From Paracoccus zeaxanthinifaciens ATCC 21588 (lineage in GTDB: Bacteria > Pseudomonadota > Alphaproteobacteria > Rhodobacterales > Rhodobacteraceae), in NCBI RefSeq assembly GCF_000420145.1, contig NZ_ATUJ01000004.1, positions 186,001-250,000 on the forward strand: a DNA stretch of 64,000 nucleotides, given 5' to 3'. The notes under the pieces were generated by a model that saw nothing but the letters and a program-made list of their open reading frames with translations, had not been told where the DNA came from and ran no database searches. Below, piece by piece: positions 8,672 to 17,377 of this stretch. The position numbers and the translations under genes were made by a program. How positions within the stretch are numbered: the stretch's first letter is position 1; every line of letters begins with the position of its first letter.

Positions 8672-9415
8672 TCACAGCTGCGCGGCGACATCCTCGGTCA
8701 GGTCGAAATTGCCGGTGACGTTCTGGACGTCGTCGTCATCCTCCAGCGTGTCGATCAGCTTCATCAGCTTCTGCGCGGTCTCGACATCGGTGATCTCGGT
8801 CGGGGCCTGCGGCTTCCAGATCAGCTTCGCGGTCTCGGATTCGCCAAGGGCCGCCTCGAGTGCCGAGGAGACCTCGTTCAGGTCGGTATCCGCGCAATAG
8901 ATCCAGTGACCTTCCTCGTCGCTGGACACATCCGAGGCGCCGGCCTCGATCGCGGCCATCATCACGTCATCCGCATCCCCTGCCGACAGGGGGTACATGA
9001 TCTCGCCCACGCGGTCGAACATGAAGCTGACCGAACCGGACTGGCCCAGATCGCCGCCCGACTTCGCGAAATAGCTGCGCACGTTCGAGGCGGTCCGGTT
9101 GCGGTTGTCGGTCATCGCCTCGACCACCAGCGCGATCCCGTTGGGGCCGTAACCCTCGTAGCGGATCTCCTCGTAGTTCTCGGCATCCCCGCCCAACGAC
9201 TTCTTGATCGCGCGGTCGATCACGTCCTTCGGGACGGATTTCGCCTTGGCTTCCTTGACGGCAAGGCGCAGGCGCGGGTTCTTTTCAGGGTCGGGGTCGC
9301 CCATCTTCGCGGCGACCGTGATCTCTTTCGCCAGCTTCGAGAACAGCTTCGAGCGCGCGGCATCCTGCCGGCCCTTGCGATGCTGGATGTTGGCCCATTT
9401 GGAATGACCTGCCAT
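8672..9415 (-). CDS. yebC: YebC/PmpR-family protein
   Basis: YebC-family protein of 247 aa, the normal family length. It opens with the hallmark [18 protein letters not shown] and carries [33 protein letters not shown] and [16 protein letters not shown]. The acidic C-terminal domain ends in a D/E-rich segment ([15 protein letters not shown]). Family members are described as DNA-binding regulators and, for some, as factors relieving ribosome pausing; which applies here cannot be read from sequence. It is monocistronic, transcribed away from the SLC13 carrier at 9566. Confidence 0.96.
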   Translation of the reverse strand: MAGHSKWANIQHRKGRQDAARSKLFSKLAKEITVAAKMGDPDPEKNPRLRLAVKEAKAKSVPKDVIDRAIKKSLGGDAENYEEIRYEGYGPNGIALVVEAMTDNRNRTASNVRSYFAKSGGDLGQSGSVSFMFDRVGEIMYPLSAGDADDVMMAAIEAGASDVSSDEEGHWIYCADTDLNEVSSALEAALGESETAKLIWKPQAPTEITDVETAQKLMKLIDTLEDDDDVQNVTGNFDLTEDVAAQL

Positions 9416-9565
9416 ATCGGGCGTCCTTCACGCTTCTTCATGTAAATCGGAATCTGGCCCCGCTTGTAGTCCACCCCGACCACCCATCGCAAGCCACGAG
9501 AACCCAAGCACCGGATCCGGCGTTGCACCCGACATGGTCCGCACCTGCGGGCCGGAAAGGGACAG

Positions 9566-11341
9566 ATGACAATTCCGCAGATCACCTTGTTTTCGCTTCT
9601 GGGCGTGACGGTTTGCCTGATGATGTGGGGACGGCTCCGCTACGACTATGTCGCGTTCGGATCGCTGATGGCCGCGGTGCTGCTGGGCCTCGTGCCCGCG
9701 GACCAGGCGTTCTCGGGGTTCGGCAACCCGACCACGGTCATCGTGGCGCTGGTGCTTGTTGCCACGGCGGGCCTGACCCGTTCGGGTGCGGTCGCGCGGC
9801 TGACGCGCATCCTGTCGGGCCGCGAACGCAGCACCACGGCCCATGTCGCGCTGTTCGGCGCGGTCGGCGGGCTGCTGTCGGGCTTCATGAACAACATCGC
9901 GGCGCTGGCGATGCTGATGCCGGTGGATCTTCAGACCGCCCGCAAGGCCAAGCGCGCCGCCGGACTAACGCTGATGCCGCTGGCCTTCGCGACGATCCTG
10001 GGCGGGATGCTGACGCTGATCGGCACGCCGCCGAACCTGATCGTGTCGGGATTTCGCGCCGATGTCGTGGGCGAGCCCTATCGCATGTTCGACTTCCTGC
10101 CGGTGGGCGGGGCGGTCGCGCTGGCGGGCATCGCCTTCGTCGCGGCCCTGGGCTGGCGCCTGCTGCCGCGCCGCGACAATGACGGCAGCGACAATTCGGG
10201 ACCGCAGCGGCGTTATATCAGCCACCTGGTCGTCACCGATGCCAGCAGCCTTGCCGGTCAGACCATCAGCGAGGCCCGCGACGAGGCCTCGGGCGCGCAG
10301 GCGCGCATCATCGGCCTGCGCCGCCGCGGCACCGAAGCCCACGAGGCCCTGGACGAGATGCAGATCGAGGCCGGCGACGTGCTGATCATGCGCGCCGATC
10401 CCGCCGCCCTGGACGAGTTCCGCGTGAACGCCCGGCTGGCATTCCCCGACGGCCATTCCGAGCCCCGCGCCCGCAAGGACAGCGAGGGGCAGCAGCTGAT
10501 CGAGGTGCTGATCCCGCGCACCTCGGACCTGATCGGACGCTCGGCCCAGTCCTTCGGGCTGGCGAACCGCCATGACAGCATCCTGATGGGCCTGCGCCGC
10601 GGCGGCCTGACCCTGCGCGAGGACGTGCTGCGCCGTCGCCTGCAATCGGGCGACCTGCTGCTGGTGCTGACCCCCGAAAGCCGCATCGACGACCTGCTCC
10701 AGTCGACATCGCTGCTGCGCATCGACGGAGCCAGCCTGCCCGTCCAGCGCGAAGGCCACATGACGGCGGCGGTCGGCATCTTCCTTCTGGCGGTGCTTGC
10801 CGCGACCTTCGGGCTGACGACCATGCCCATCGCGCTTGGCTGCGTGATCCTGGCCTATGTCGCCTTCGGGGTGCTGTCCCCACGAGAGATCTATGCACAT
10901 GTCGACTGGCAGGTCATCGTCCTGCTGGGTTCGATGATCCCCCTGGGGCTTGCCCTGGACGAGACCGGAGGCTCGGCTCTGATCGCGAATGCGATCGCGG
11001 GGTTGACGCAGGGTTACCCCGCCTGGGCGTCCCTGGTGCTGCTGATGGCCGCCACGATGATGCTGTCGGACGTGCTGAACAACAACGCGACCACGATCAT
11101 CGCGGCCCCCGTCAGCATCCGCCTGGCCGAGGCTCTGCAGGTCCAGCCCGATGCCTTCCTGATGGGCGTGGCGGTGGCGGCATCATGCGCTTTCCTGACG
11201 CCCATAGGACACCAGAACAACACGCTGATCCTTGGGCCGGGCAATTACCGCTTCGGCGATTACTGGCGCATGGGCCTGCCGCTGGAGCTGATCGTGATGG
11301 CCGTGTCGGTGCCGCTGCTGCTGATCGTCTGGCCGCTCTGA
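9566..11341 (+). CDS. SLC13/DASS-type permease with RCK_C domains
   Basis: Inner-membrane anion carrier of 591 aa. Two blocks of hydrophobic helices (residues about 1-200 and 400-591) flank a cytoplasmic insert with two TrkA-C/RCK_C-like domains (segments IIGLRRRGTEAHEAL and ADPAALDEF; then DLIGRSAQSFGLANR and GDLLLVLTPESRIDDL). The transport repeats carry GTPPNLIVSG and LNNNATTIIAAPV, the paired NPT/NNA-type substrate loops. Substrates in the family are sulfate, dicarboxylates or citrate, and the insert suggests control by a small ligand. The ribosome binding site AAGGGA precedes the ATG. A second, only distantly similar member lies at 11776. Confidence 0.87.
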   Translation: MTIPQITLFSLLGVTVCLMMWGRLRYDYVAFGSLMAAVLLGLVPADQAFSGFGNPTTVIVALVLVATAGLTRSGAVARLTRILSGRERSTTAHVALFGAVGGLLSGFMNNIAALAMLMPVDLQTARKAKRAAGLTLMPLAFATILGGMLTLIGTPPNLIVSGFRADVVGEPYRMFDFLPVGGAVALAGIAFVAALGWRLLPRRDNDGSDNSGPQRRYISHLVVTDASSLAGQTISEARDEASGAQARIIGLRRRGTEAHEALDEMQIEAGDVLIMRADPAALDEFRVNARLAFPDGHSEPRARKDSEGQQLIEVLIPRTSDLIGRSAQSFGLANRHDSILMGLRRGGLTLREDVLRRRLQSGDLLLVLTPESRIDDLLQSTSLLRIDGASLPVQREGHMTAAVGIFLLAVLAATFGLTTMPIALGCVILAYVAFGVLSPREIYAHVDWQVIVLLGSMIPLGLALDETGGSALIANAIAGLTQGYPAWASLVLLMAATMMLSDVLNNNATTIIAAPVSIRLAEALQVQPDAFLMGVAVAASCAFLTPIGHQNNTLILGPGNYRFGDYWRMGLPLELIVMAVSVPLLLIVWPL

Positions 11342-11372
11342 TCGCGGGAAAACCGGCAGCCGGACATGCAAA

Positions 11373-11394
11373 CGCGGCCCCGGATGGGGCCGCG
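11373..11394 (-). terminator. Intrinsic terminator of the DUF1127 gene
   Basis: Perfect nine-base-pair stem CGCGGCCCC/GGGGCCGCG with a four-base loop, followed on the minus strand by TTTGC. It lies 29 bp downstream of the DUF1127 stop codon and also sits in the convergent gap after the SLC13 carrier. Confidence 0.65.
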
Positions 11395-11423
11395 CATACA
11401 TCGGATCGAACCGTTCAGGTCGC

Positions 11424-11651
11424 TTACAGCGCGGCGGCGCCGCCCAGGATGCGGCGAACCTCGCCTTCGCGGGTCAGGCCGCGTGCAGCCAGATCCTCGT
11501 CATTGAGGCGGCTCAGGCGGTCCAGTGCGCGCATCTGCGGGCTGGCCTCGGCCAGTGCGACCATGGCGCGGCCCAGGGCGCGGAAGGGCGCCAGCAGCAT
11601 GGCGGCGTTGAATTCGTTGGCTTTGCCGTTGGCAGAGACGATCGTGGCCAT
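11424..11651 (-). CDS. Small DUF1127-domain protein
   Basis: Protein of 75 aa whose C-terminal third matches the DUF1127/YjiS motif (LDRLSRLNDEDLAARGLTR). In alphaproteobacteria, small proteins of this kind are often stress-induced, and some are reported to bind RNA or affect phosphate and carbon metabolism; that is family knowledge, not shown here. The start ATG (MATIVSANGKAN) is preceded by AAGGAG with eight bases of spacing, which excludes a longer frame beginning at 11741. An unusual structured element (11714-11761) lies upstream and an intrinsic terminator downstream, so the gene is probably transcribed alone or processed from a longer transcript. Confidence 0.82.
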   Translation of the reverse strand: MATIVSANGKANEFNAAMLLAPFRALGRAMVALAEASPQMRALDRLSRLNDEDLAARGLTREGEVRRILGGAAAL

Positions 11652-11713
11652 GTGGAAACTCCTTGCGAATGCCAAAGTCGTTTCCTCCCCTGCGCACAAG
11701 ATCGGGTCTGGGG

Positions 11714-11761
11714 GCGCGGGATGCAACCGACGATGCTGCATGGCAGCATTGCATCCCGCGC
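11714..11761. repeat. Long bulged inverted repeat between permease and DUF1127 gene
   Basis: Outer arms of 13 bp (11714-11726 and 11749-11761, GCGCGGGATGCAA and its complement) enclose a 7-nt bulge and an inner 6 bp stem TGCTGC/GCAGCA with a three-base loop. It begins 14 bp after the SLC13 stop codon at 11776 and has no U-tract, so it is not a standard terminator. Confidence 0.6.
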
Positions 11762-11775
11762 GAGGCGGCCCGGCC

Positions 11776-13557
11776 TCAGTTAAGGGGCCAGATCACCGGG
11801 ATCAGCAGCGATGCGACCACGGCCATCAGCAGGTTCAGCGGCAGACCGACCTTGATGAAGTCCGCGAAGCGGTATCCGCCCGGACCATAGACCAGCGTGT
11901 TGGTCTGATAGCCGATCGGCGTCGCGAAGCTGGCCGATGCGCCCATCATCACCGCGATGACAAGCGGGCGCGGATCGACGCCCAGGGTGTTGCCCAGGCT
12001 GATCGCCACGGGCGTCACGATGACGGCGACGGCATTGTTGGTCACCGTCTCCGTCAGGGTCGTCGCAAGGACATAGACCGCAAGCACCAGCGCCCAATGC
12101 GGCAGCGTCGCAAGCCAGGGTGCGACCTGGTCCACGACCAGCTGCACCGCGCCGCTGCGTTCAAGCCCCGCACCGACCGCCAGCATGGCGAAGATCAGCG
12201 CCATCAGGCGACCGTCGACGAAGGACAGCGCCTCGTCGGCGTCGATGCAGCGCGTGCCCAGCACGACCGCCACCCCGATGAAGGCCAGCAGCAGGATCGG
12301 CGCGATCTCGAGCGCGGAGAGAAGCACGACCCCCACCAGCGTCGCGACCACGATGGGCGCGTGCTTGCGGCGGAAGGCGCGGTCCGAGGGCGCGCTGACC
12401 TCGACCATGTCCATGTCGCTGGACAGGCGCTGGATATCCTCCTGCGCGCCTTCCAGAAGCAGCGTGTCGCCGACGCGCACGACCAGGTCGTCCAGCTGGC
12501 GGCCAATATTCTGGTTCTTGCGATGCGCGGCCAGCACATAGACGCCATAGCGGCGGCGCAGGCGCATCGAGCCCAGGCTGCGCCCGACCATGTGGCAGCC
12601 CGGCGTGATCAGCACCTCGACGGTGGTGGTCTGGACCGAGCTGAGCTTGTCCACCATGCGCAGTTCCTTGTGGGACTGAAGGCCCAGGACCTCGGACATG
12701 GGGGTGCGCAGGACGACGCGGTCGCCTTCCTCCAGGCGCACGCCGTCAAGGTCGCGGCGCAACGAGGCGTCGCCCCGCAGCACGTCGATCACGCGGGCGC
12801 TGTCGCGGGCGAAGATGTCGACCTCGTCCAGGGCCTTGCCGACCAGCGACGACCCTTCGGGGATCGCGACCTCGGTAAAGAACTTGGCCTTGCTGCGGCC
12901 CGACAGAAGCGCGGACATGCTGTCACGGTCGGGCAGGACGCGCGGGGCGACCAGCAGCAGGTAGATCACGCCGACCACGGCCATCGGCAGGCCGACCCAG
13001 GTGATCTCGAAGATGGTGAAATGCTCCATCCCCGAGGCGCGGGCCACGCCGTCGACCAGAAGGTTGGTCGAGGTGCCGATCAGCGTCATCGTGCCGCCCA
13101 GGATCGACAGGTAGGACAGCGGGATCAGCAGCTTCGAAGGGCTTTTGCCCATTTCGCCGGCAAGACGCATGAAGATGGGCATCATGACCACGACCAGCGG
13201 CGTGTTGTTGACGAAGGCCGACATCGCGCAGACCGCGATGCTGACCAGCGCCAGCGTCACCATCGGGCGATCACCCGCATGATGCGCGGCCCTGTTGCCG
13301 ATCCAGTCCAGCGCCCCGGTCCGGACAAGGCCGCCGACGATGATGAACATGAAGGCGATGGTCCAGGGGGCCGAGTTCGAAAGAACGCCTGCGACATCGT
13401 CGACGCGCAGGATGCCCAGCAAAAGCAGGACAACCGCGCCAAGGATGGCCGTCACCTCGGGGGGATAGGTTTCCCGGATGAACAGCGTGAGCATGCCGAT
13501 GATGATGAAGATCGTCACGACTGCGGCGGTGGTGCCCGCCAACTCGAATCCGAACAT
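11776..13557 (-). CDS. SLC13-type permease with two RCK_C domains
   Basis: Inner-membrane carrier of 593 aa with the same architecture as the gene at 9566: membrane repeat, two central TrkA-C/RCK_C domains (segments SSLVGKALDEVDIFARD and CHMVGRSLGSMRLRRRYGV), membrane repeat. Substrate-loop motifs are FVNNTPLVVVMMPIF and GTSTNLLVDG in the first half, and TNNAVAVIVTPVA and GYQTNTLVYGPGGYRF in the second. Relatives include YbhI and SLT/SAC1-type sulfate carriers; the substrate is not determined here. Sequence similarity to the 9566 protein is confined to family motifs, so the two are not a recent duplication. The ribosome binding site is weak. Confidence 0.87.
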   Translation of the reverse strand: MFGFELAGTTAAVVTIFIIIGMLTLFIRETYPPEVTAILGAVVLLLLGILRVDDVAGVLSNSAPWTIAFMFIIVGGLVRTGALDWIGNRAAHHAGDRPMVTLALVSIAVCAMSAFVNNTPLVVVMMPIFMRLAGEMGKSPSKLLIPLSYLSILGGTMTLIGTSTNLLVDGVARASGMEHFTIFEITWVGLPMAVVGVIYLLLVAPRVLPDRDSMSALLSGRSKAKFFTEVAIPEGSSLVGKALDEVDIFARDSARVIDVLRGDASLRRDLDGVRLEEGDRVVLRTPMSEVLGLQSHKELRMVDKLSSVQTTTVEVLITPGCHMVGRSLGSMRLRRRYGVYVLAAHRKNQNIGRQLDDLVVRVGDTLLLEGAQEDIQRLSSDMDMVEVSAPSDRAFRRKHAPIVVATLVGVVLLSALEIAPILLLAFIGVAVVLGTRCIDADEALSFVDGRLMALIFAMLAVGAGLERSGAVQLVVDQVAPWLATLPHWALVLAVYVLATTLTETVTNNAVAVIVTPVAISLGNTLGVDPRPLVIAVMMGASASFATPIGYQTNTLVYGPGGYRFADFIKVGLPLNLLMAVVASLLIPVIWPLN

Positions 13558-13671
13558 TTAGAACCCATGGTTAGGCAGGGCACCGCCCTGCGTCGGCGCA
13601 TACTGCTTCGGATGCCACCCTTCCCGCAAGAGTGCTTCACGAGGCCGCAACGCCAAGTCACTTCGACGCGG

Positions 13672-14493
13672 TCAGGCGCCCTCGGGATGCGTCTGAGACA
13701 GGCGTCCGCCCATGCGGACGGCCTCGATGCGCTTGGCCATGCCCGTGCGGTCGTCGGTCTCGACCAGGACGCCCGACAGGGTGCCCGGCCCCTCGGCGGG
13801 GGTGAAGCGGTCGCGCGTCATGCCGGTGACGAAGCGGCGCAGCGGCTCGGTCTTCTCCATGCCGATGACGCTGTCGTAATCGCCGCACATCCCCGCATCG
13901 CTCATGTAGCCGGTGCCGCGCGGCAGGATCTGGGCATCGCCCGTCGGGATATGCGTATGCGTGCCCACGACAAGGCTGGCGCGGCCGTCGCAGAAATGGC
14001 CGACGCCCATCTTCTCGCTCGTGGCCTCGGCGTGGATGTCGACCAGCACTGCCTGGACCATGCCGCCCGGCGGATGGGCGCGCAGCACCCCGTCCAGCGC
14101 CGAGAACGGATCGTCATAGGGCCGCGACATGAACACCTGCCCCAGGGCCTGCACGATCAACGCCTTGCGCCCGCGCTGGTCGGTCACGATGGTCGATCCC
14201 CGCCCCGGCGCATCCTTGGCATAGTTCAGCGGCCGGATGATCCGCGGTTCCCGATCGATATAGGACAGCATGTCCTTCTGATCGAAGGCATGATCGCCAA
14301 GCGTCAGGCAATCCGCGCCCGATTCCAGCAGCAGCTGCGCATGACCCGCGGTCAGACCGCGCCCGCCGCTGCTGTTTTCGGCGTTCACAACGACAAGATC
14401 GGCCTTCAGGCGCGCACGCAGCCCGGCCAGGTTCTCCGTGATCGCACGCCGCCCCGAGCGGCCCATCACATCGCCAAGAAAGAGGATTTTCAT
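13672..14493 (-). CDS. TIGR00282/YmdB-family metallophosphoesterase
   Basis: Cytoplasmic metal-dependent phosphodiesterase of 273 aa. Metal-site motifs in order: FLGDVMGRSGR at the N-terminus, VVNAENSSGGRG, LGDHAFDQKDM, VDIHAEATSEK and GTHTHIPTGD. These match Bacillus YmdB, which hydrolyses 2',3'-cAMP and affects biofilm-related RNA levels; the substrate in alphaproteobacteria is not established. The start MKILFLGD is the universal family start. It lies 52 bp upstream (by position) of a tRNA gene on the same strand, with no obvious operon partner. Confidence 0.92.
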   Translation of the reverse strand: MKILFLGDVMGRSGRRAITENLAGLRARLKADLVVVNAENSSGGRGLTAGHAQLLLESGADCLTLGDHAFDQKDMLSYIDREPRIIRPLNYAKDAPGRGSTIVTDQRGRKALIVQALGQVFMSRPYDDPFSALDGVLRAHPPGGMVQAVLVDIHAEATSEKMGVGHFCDGRASLVVGTHTHIPTGDAQILPRGTGYMSDAGMCGDYDSVIGMEKTEPLRRFVTGMTRDRFTPAEGPGTLSGVLVETDDRTGMAKRIEAVRMGGRLSQTHPEGA

Positions 14494-14544
14494 GCCGCCC
14501 TGCTACGCTATCGGCACGAATTGCTCAAGACGCGACGGAAGGGC

Positions 14545-14619
14545 TGGTGCCGGCTGAGGGATTTGAACCCCCGACCCCCTGCTTACAAGGCAGACGCTCT
14601 ACCACTGAGCTAAGCCGGC
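14545..14619 (-). tRNA. tRNA-Thr (anticodon TGT), CCA encoded
   Basis: Read on the minus strand, the acceptor GCCGGCT pairs with AGCCGGC, followed by discriminator A and an encoded CCA. The anticodon loop CTTGTAA gives TGT, and the T-loop is TTCAAAT. The body is 72 nt plus CCA. Its first ten bases overlap the end of the upstream permease gene: tRNA positions 8-10 (TAG) are that gene's stop codon. Confidence 0.97.
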
Positions 14620-16349
14620 GAACCGGGTTCTGCGATAGCGCGGGACGCGCGCTTTCGCAAGCCGTCGCGCGCAGATCCGAAATTGGTGCGCGCCAGAAAC
14701 GCGACCGCCAGCAGGCCCACGGCCATGACCAGCAGCGCCGCCGGCGCGGCATTGCCCAGATCCTCGAGGCTGGCGCGTTCATGGGTGCGCGTCGCCAGCG
14801 TCTCGAAGTTGAAGGGCCGCAGCAGCAGCGTCGCAGGCAGTTCCTTGACGCAATCCACGAAGACCAGCAGCAGCCCCGCGCCCACCGATCCGCGCATCAG
14901 CGGCAGATAGACCGCGCGCAGGACGCCCCCCTCGTTCCGCCCGAGCGACCGTGCCGCCATCGGCAGCGACGGCGAGACGCGCGTGAAGGCCGCGTCGATC
15001 GCGCCCTGGCCGATGGCGAAGAAGCGCACGACATAGGCCAGGACGATCGCCGTGCCCGTTCCCGTCAGGATCAGCCCCGGATCGTGGCCCGTCAGCGCAA
15101 GCCAGGCATCGGCCACGCGATGATCCAGCGCGGCCAGCGGGATCAGGATGCCCACCGCCAGCACCGCCCCCGGCGCGGCATAGCCGACCGTGGTGACAGG
15201 CATCAGCAGCCGCGGCAACCGGCTGGCCGACAGCCTTGCGCCATAGACCATGACCAGCGCCAGCCCCACCGTCACGAGCGCCGCGCAGGCCCCCAGCCAC
15301 AGCGTGTTCAGCGTCGCCTCGAACAGGCCCGGCGTGATCCAGCCCTGGGGATAGGCGATGGCGTGGCGCGCGATCACCCCCACGGGCAGCACGAAGCCAA
15401 GCGTCACCGGAAAGGCGCAGGCCAGCATCGCCATGACGCCCCCCGCCCCCGTCAGCCGCGTGCGCGACACGGGGCGCGACTGGCGCGCGGTCTGGTGGTA
15501 CCGCGCGTGGCGGCGGGCGAACCGCTCGGCCAGGGCCAGCAGCACGACGATGGCCAGGATCGCGCAGGCGATCTGCGCCGCCCCGCCCGCGTTGCGACGT
15601 TCCAGCCAGGTGGTGAAGATGCCGGTGTTCAGCGTCTGCACCCCGAAATAGCTGACGACCCCGTAATCCGCGACGGCCTCCATCATGGCGATGGCCGCGC
15701 CCGCGACGATGGCCGGACGCGCAAGGGGCAGCCCGACACGCGTGAACAGCCCCCACCGCCCGGTGCCCAGGGCGCGCGCGACCTCGAATGCGCTGCCGGA
15801 CTGTTCCGTCAGCGCGACCCGCGTCAGCAGATAGACATAGGGATAGAGCGCGGCCCCCAGCACCACGACGGCGGCGGGTGCCGACCTGATGCGCGGGAAC
15901 CAGTAGTCCTGCGCGCTGGCCCAGCCGAACCAGTCGCGCAGCGCGATCTGCACCGGCCCCGAATAGTCCAGGAAATCCGCCAGCGCATAGGCTCCGACAT
16001 AGGCCGGAACCGCCAGCGGCATCAGCAGCGCCCATTGCAGCCAGCGCCTGCCGGGAAAATCGTGCATCGCCACCAGCCACGCGGTCCCCGCCCCCATGAT
16101 CGCGGCCAGAAGCCCGGTCCCGGCGGCCAGCGCGACCGTCGTCATGAAGTATCGCGGCATGACGGTGGCCATCAGGTGGGGCCAGATGTTCTCGGTCGGA
16201 TTGGCCGCGATCCACGCGACCGCAAGGATCGGCAGCAGCACGCCCGTCGCGACCAGCACCGCCGCCAGCGACCATCCCTGCCGCAGCACGCGCCTGCGGG
16301 GCCTTGCGGTCTGCGGGGATCGGTCGGGGTTCTGGGATGCGGCGGTCAT
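14610..16349 (-). CDS. Fused iron-type ABC transporter permease (FbpB/SfuB-like)
   Basis: Inner-membrane ABC permease of 579 aa with two permease domains in one chain, about 12 helices. EAA loops are visible in both halves: EVARALGTGRWGLFTRVGLP and AARSLGRNEGGVLRAVYLP. The fused form and the long loop after the first helix are typical of ferric-iron and some thiamine transporters. No binding protein or ATPase gene is adjacent, so the partners must be elsewhere. The ATG encoding MTAASQNPDRS is preferred over an upstream TTG. Its stop codon TAG is inside the following tRNA-Thr gene, an overlap of ten bases. Confidence 0.85.
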   Translation of the reverse strand: MTAASQNPDRSPQTARPRRRVLRQGWSLAAVLVATGVLLPILAVAWIAANPTENIWPHLMATVMPRYFMTTVALAAGTGLLAAIMGAGTAWLVAMHDFPGRRWLQWALLMPLAVPAYVGAYALADFLDYSGPVQIALRDWFGWASAQDYWFPRIRSAPAAVVVLGAALYPYVYLLTRVALTEQSGSAFEVARALGTGRWGLFTRVGLPLARPAIVAGAAIAMMEAVADYGVVSYFGVQTLNTGIFTTWLERRNAGGAAQIACAILAIVVLLALAERFARRHARYHQTARQSRPVSRTRLTGAGGVMAMLACAFPVTLGFVLPVGVIARHAIAYPQGWITPGLFEATLNTLWLGACAALVTVGLALVMVYGARLSASRLPRLLMPVTTVGYAAPGAVLAVGILIPLAALDHRVADAWLALTGHDPGLILTGTGTAIVLAYVVRFFAIGQGAIDAAFTRVSPSLPMAARSLGRNEGGVLRAVYLPLMRGSVGAGLLLVFVDCVKELPATLLLRPFNFETLATRTHERASLEDLGNAAPAALLVMAVGLLAVAFLARTNFGSARDGLRKRASRAIAEPGSPA

Positions 16350-16459
16350 GGTGACGGTCTTGCCCCAAAGCAATTTGACTGTCCACGCCCGAAGACTATT
16401 CTGCGCAGCGACAAGGCCCCGGCAAACGGGGCATGGCAGCCAGAGGGGCGGGACGACAG

Positions 16460-17335
16460 ATGCAGATGGTCTTTCACTTGGGCGTGCACGCCACGGATGG
16501 CGACAGGTTGCTCAGGACGCTGCAGGAAAACCAGCCGCAGCTTCGGCAGGCCCGGACCGAGGTCGTCGTCCCCGAACGCCACAAGGACATCTTCGACGAG
16601 GCCCTTCAATCGCTTGCGGGCGGAAACTCGACCCCCGAGATGGAACAGATCATGCTGGACGCCATGCTCGAGGCCGAGGATCCGCAGCGGGTCATCATGT
16701 CCACCGCCACTTTCATGGGCGCCTTCGGGCGGGTCGTCGGCCGCGAGGGGCTGTATCCGCAGATCGGGCGGCGCGCGGCGGCGCTGACGCGGCTGTTCCC
16801 GTCCGCCCGGACCGAGTTCTTCCTGGCGATCCGCAACCCCGCGACGCTGCTGTCCGACGTGCTGCCGCAGTTCACGGGCGGCGATTACACCGAGCTGATG
16901 CAGGGCAACCAGCCGATGGACCTGCGCTGGCGCGATGCCATCCAGCGGCTGGTCGCATCCGTGCAGGGTCGCCGCATCGTCATCTGGTGCCACGAGGACG
17001 TGCCGCTGATCTGGCCCGAGATCGTGCGCATGGTCGCGGGCGCGGGGCCGGACATCCCGCTGAAGGGCGGGTCGGCCTATGTGAACGACCTTCTGACCGA
17101 CGAGGGCGCGCAGCAGCTGCGCGATGCGCTGTCGGGCCAGGACCAGCTGTCAGTGTCGCGCCGAAGGGCGATCTTCACCAACATCATCGCCCAGCACGCC
17201 AAGCCCGATGCGCTGGACCAGTCGATCAAGCTGCCGGGCTGGACGCAGGACGTGGTGGACCAGGTGACCGAGACCTATCGCGCCGACGTGGCCGAGATCG
17301 CGGTCCTGCCGGGCGTGGAATTCATCCTGCCGTGA
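16460..17335 (+). CDS. Conserved hypothetical protein, degenerate sulfotransferase-like
   Basis: Soluble protein of 291 aa with no signal peptide or membrane segment. I do not recognise a named family with certainty. The N-terminus MVFHLGVHATDGDRLLRTL resembles the PAPS-binding loop of sulfotransferases (HxGxxKTGT) but lacks the lysine and the G-T-T tail. A later segment TEFFLAIRNPATLLSDVL resembles the 3'-phosphate loop (RxPxxxxxS). This suggests a sulfotransferase fold that has lost or changed its cofactor site. The start follows GAGGGGCGGGACGACAG. It stands alone, divergent from the permease and convergent with GapR. Confidence 0.62.
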   Translation: MQMVFHLGVHATDGDRLLRTLQENQPQLRQARTEVVVPERHKDIFDEALQSLAGGNSTPEMEQIMLDAMLEAEDPQRVIMSTATFMGAFGRVVGREGLYPQIGRRAAALTRLFPSARTEFFLAIRNPATLLSDVLPQFTGGDYTELMQGNQPMDLRWRDAIQRLVASVQGRRIVIWCHEDVPLIWPEIVRMVAGAGPDIPLKGGSAYVNDLLTDEGAQQLRDALSGQDQLSVSRRRAIFTNIIAQHAKPDALDQSIKLPGWTQDVVDQVTETYRADVAEIAVLPGVEFILP

Positions 17336-17343
17336 CAGGATTG

Positions 17344-17370
17344 GCCCGGTCCCCGTCGCGGGAACCGGGC
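17344..17370. terminator. Hairpin between convergent genes
   Basis: Stem GCCCGGT/ACCGGGC with a second small stem inside the loop occupies the 42 bp gap between the convergent sulfotransferase-like gene and gapR. It lacks a clear T-run, so terminator activity is inferred from position. Confidence 0.35.
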
Positions 17371-17377
17371 AGCCTGC

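Noticed and set aside
9566..13557. Two SLC13 carriers as a tandem duplication
   Set aside because: They share architecture and family motifs only; loops, RCK inserts and termini differ widely, and they lie on opposite strands.
13576..13590. Hairpin AGGGC/GCCCT upstream of the second SLC13 carrier
   Set aside because: Short stem, no T-run, and about 80 bp from the YmdB stop. It is not distinguishable from random pairing in GC-rich DNA.
11185..14613. Very long plus-strand open frame (over 1100 codons) opposite the second SLC13 carrier and YmdB genes
   Set aside because: Its translation is dominated by R, H, Q, D and A with no recognisable domain, while the opposite strand encodes two clear families. 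It is a shadow frame of GC-rich coding DNA.
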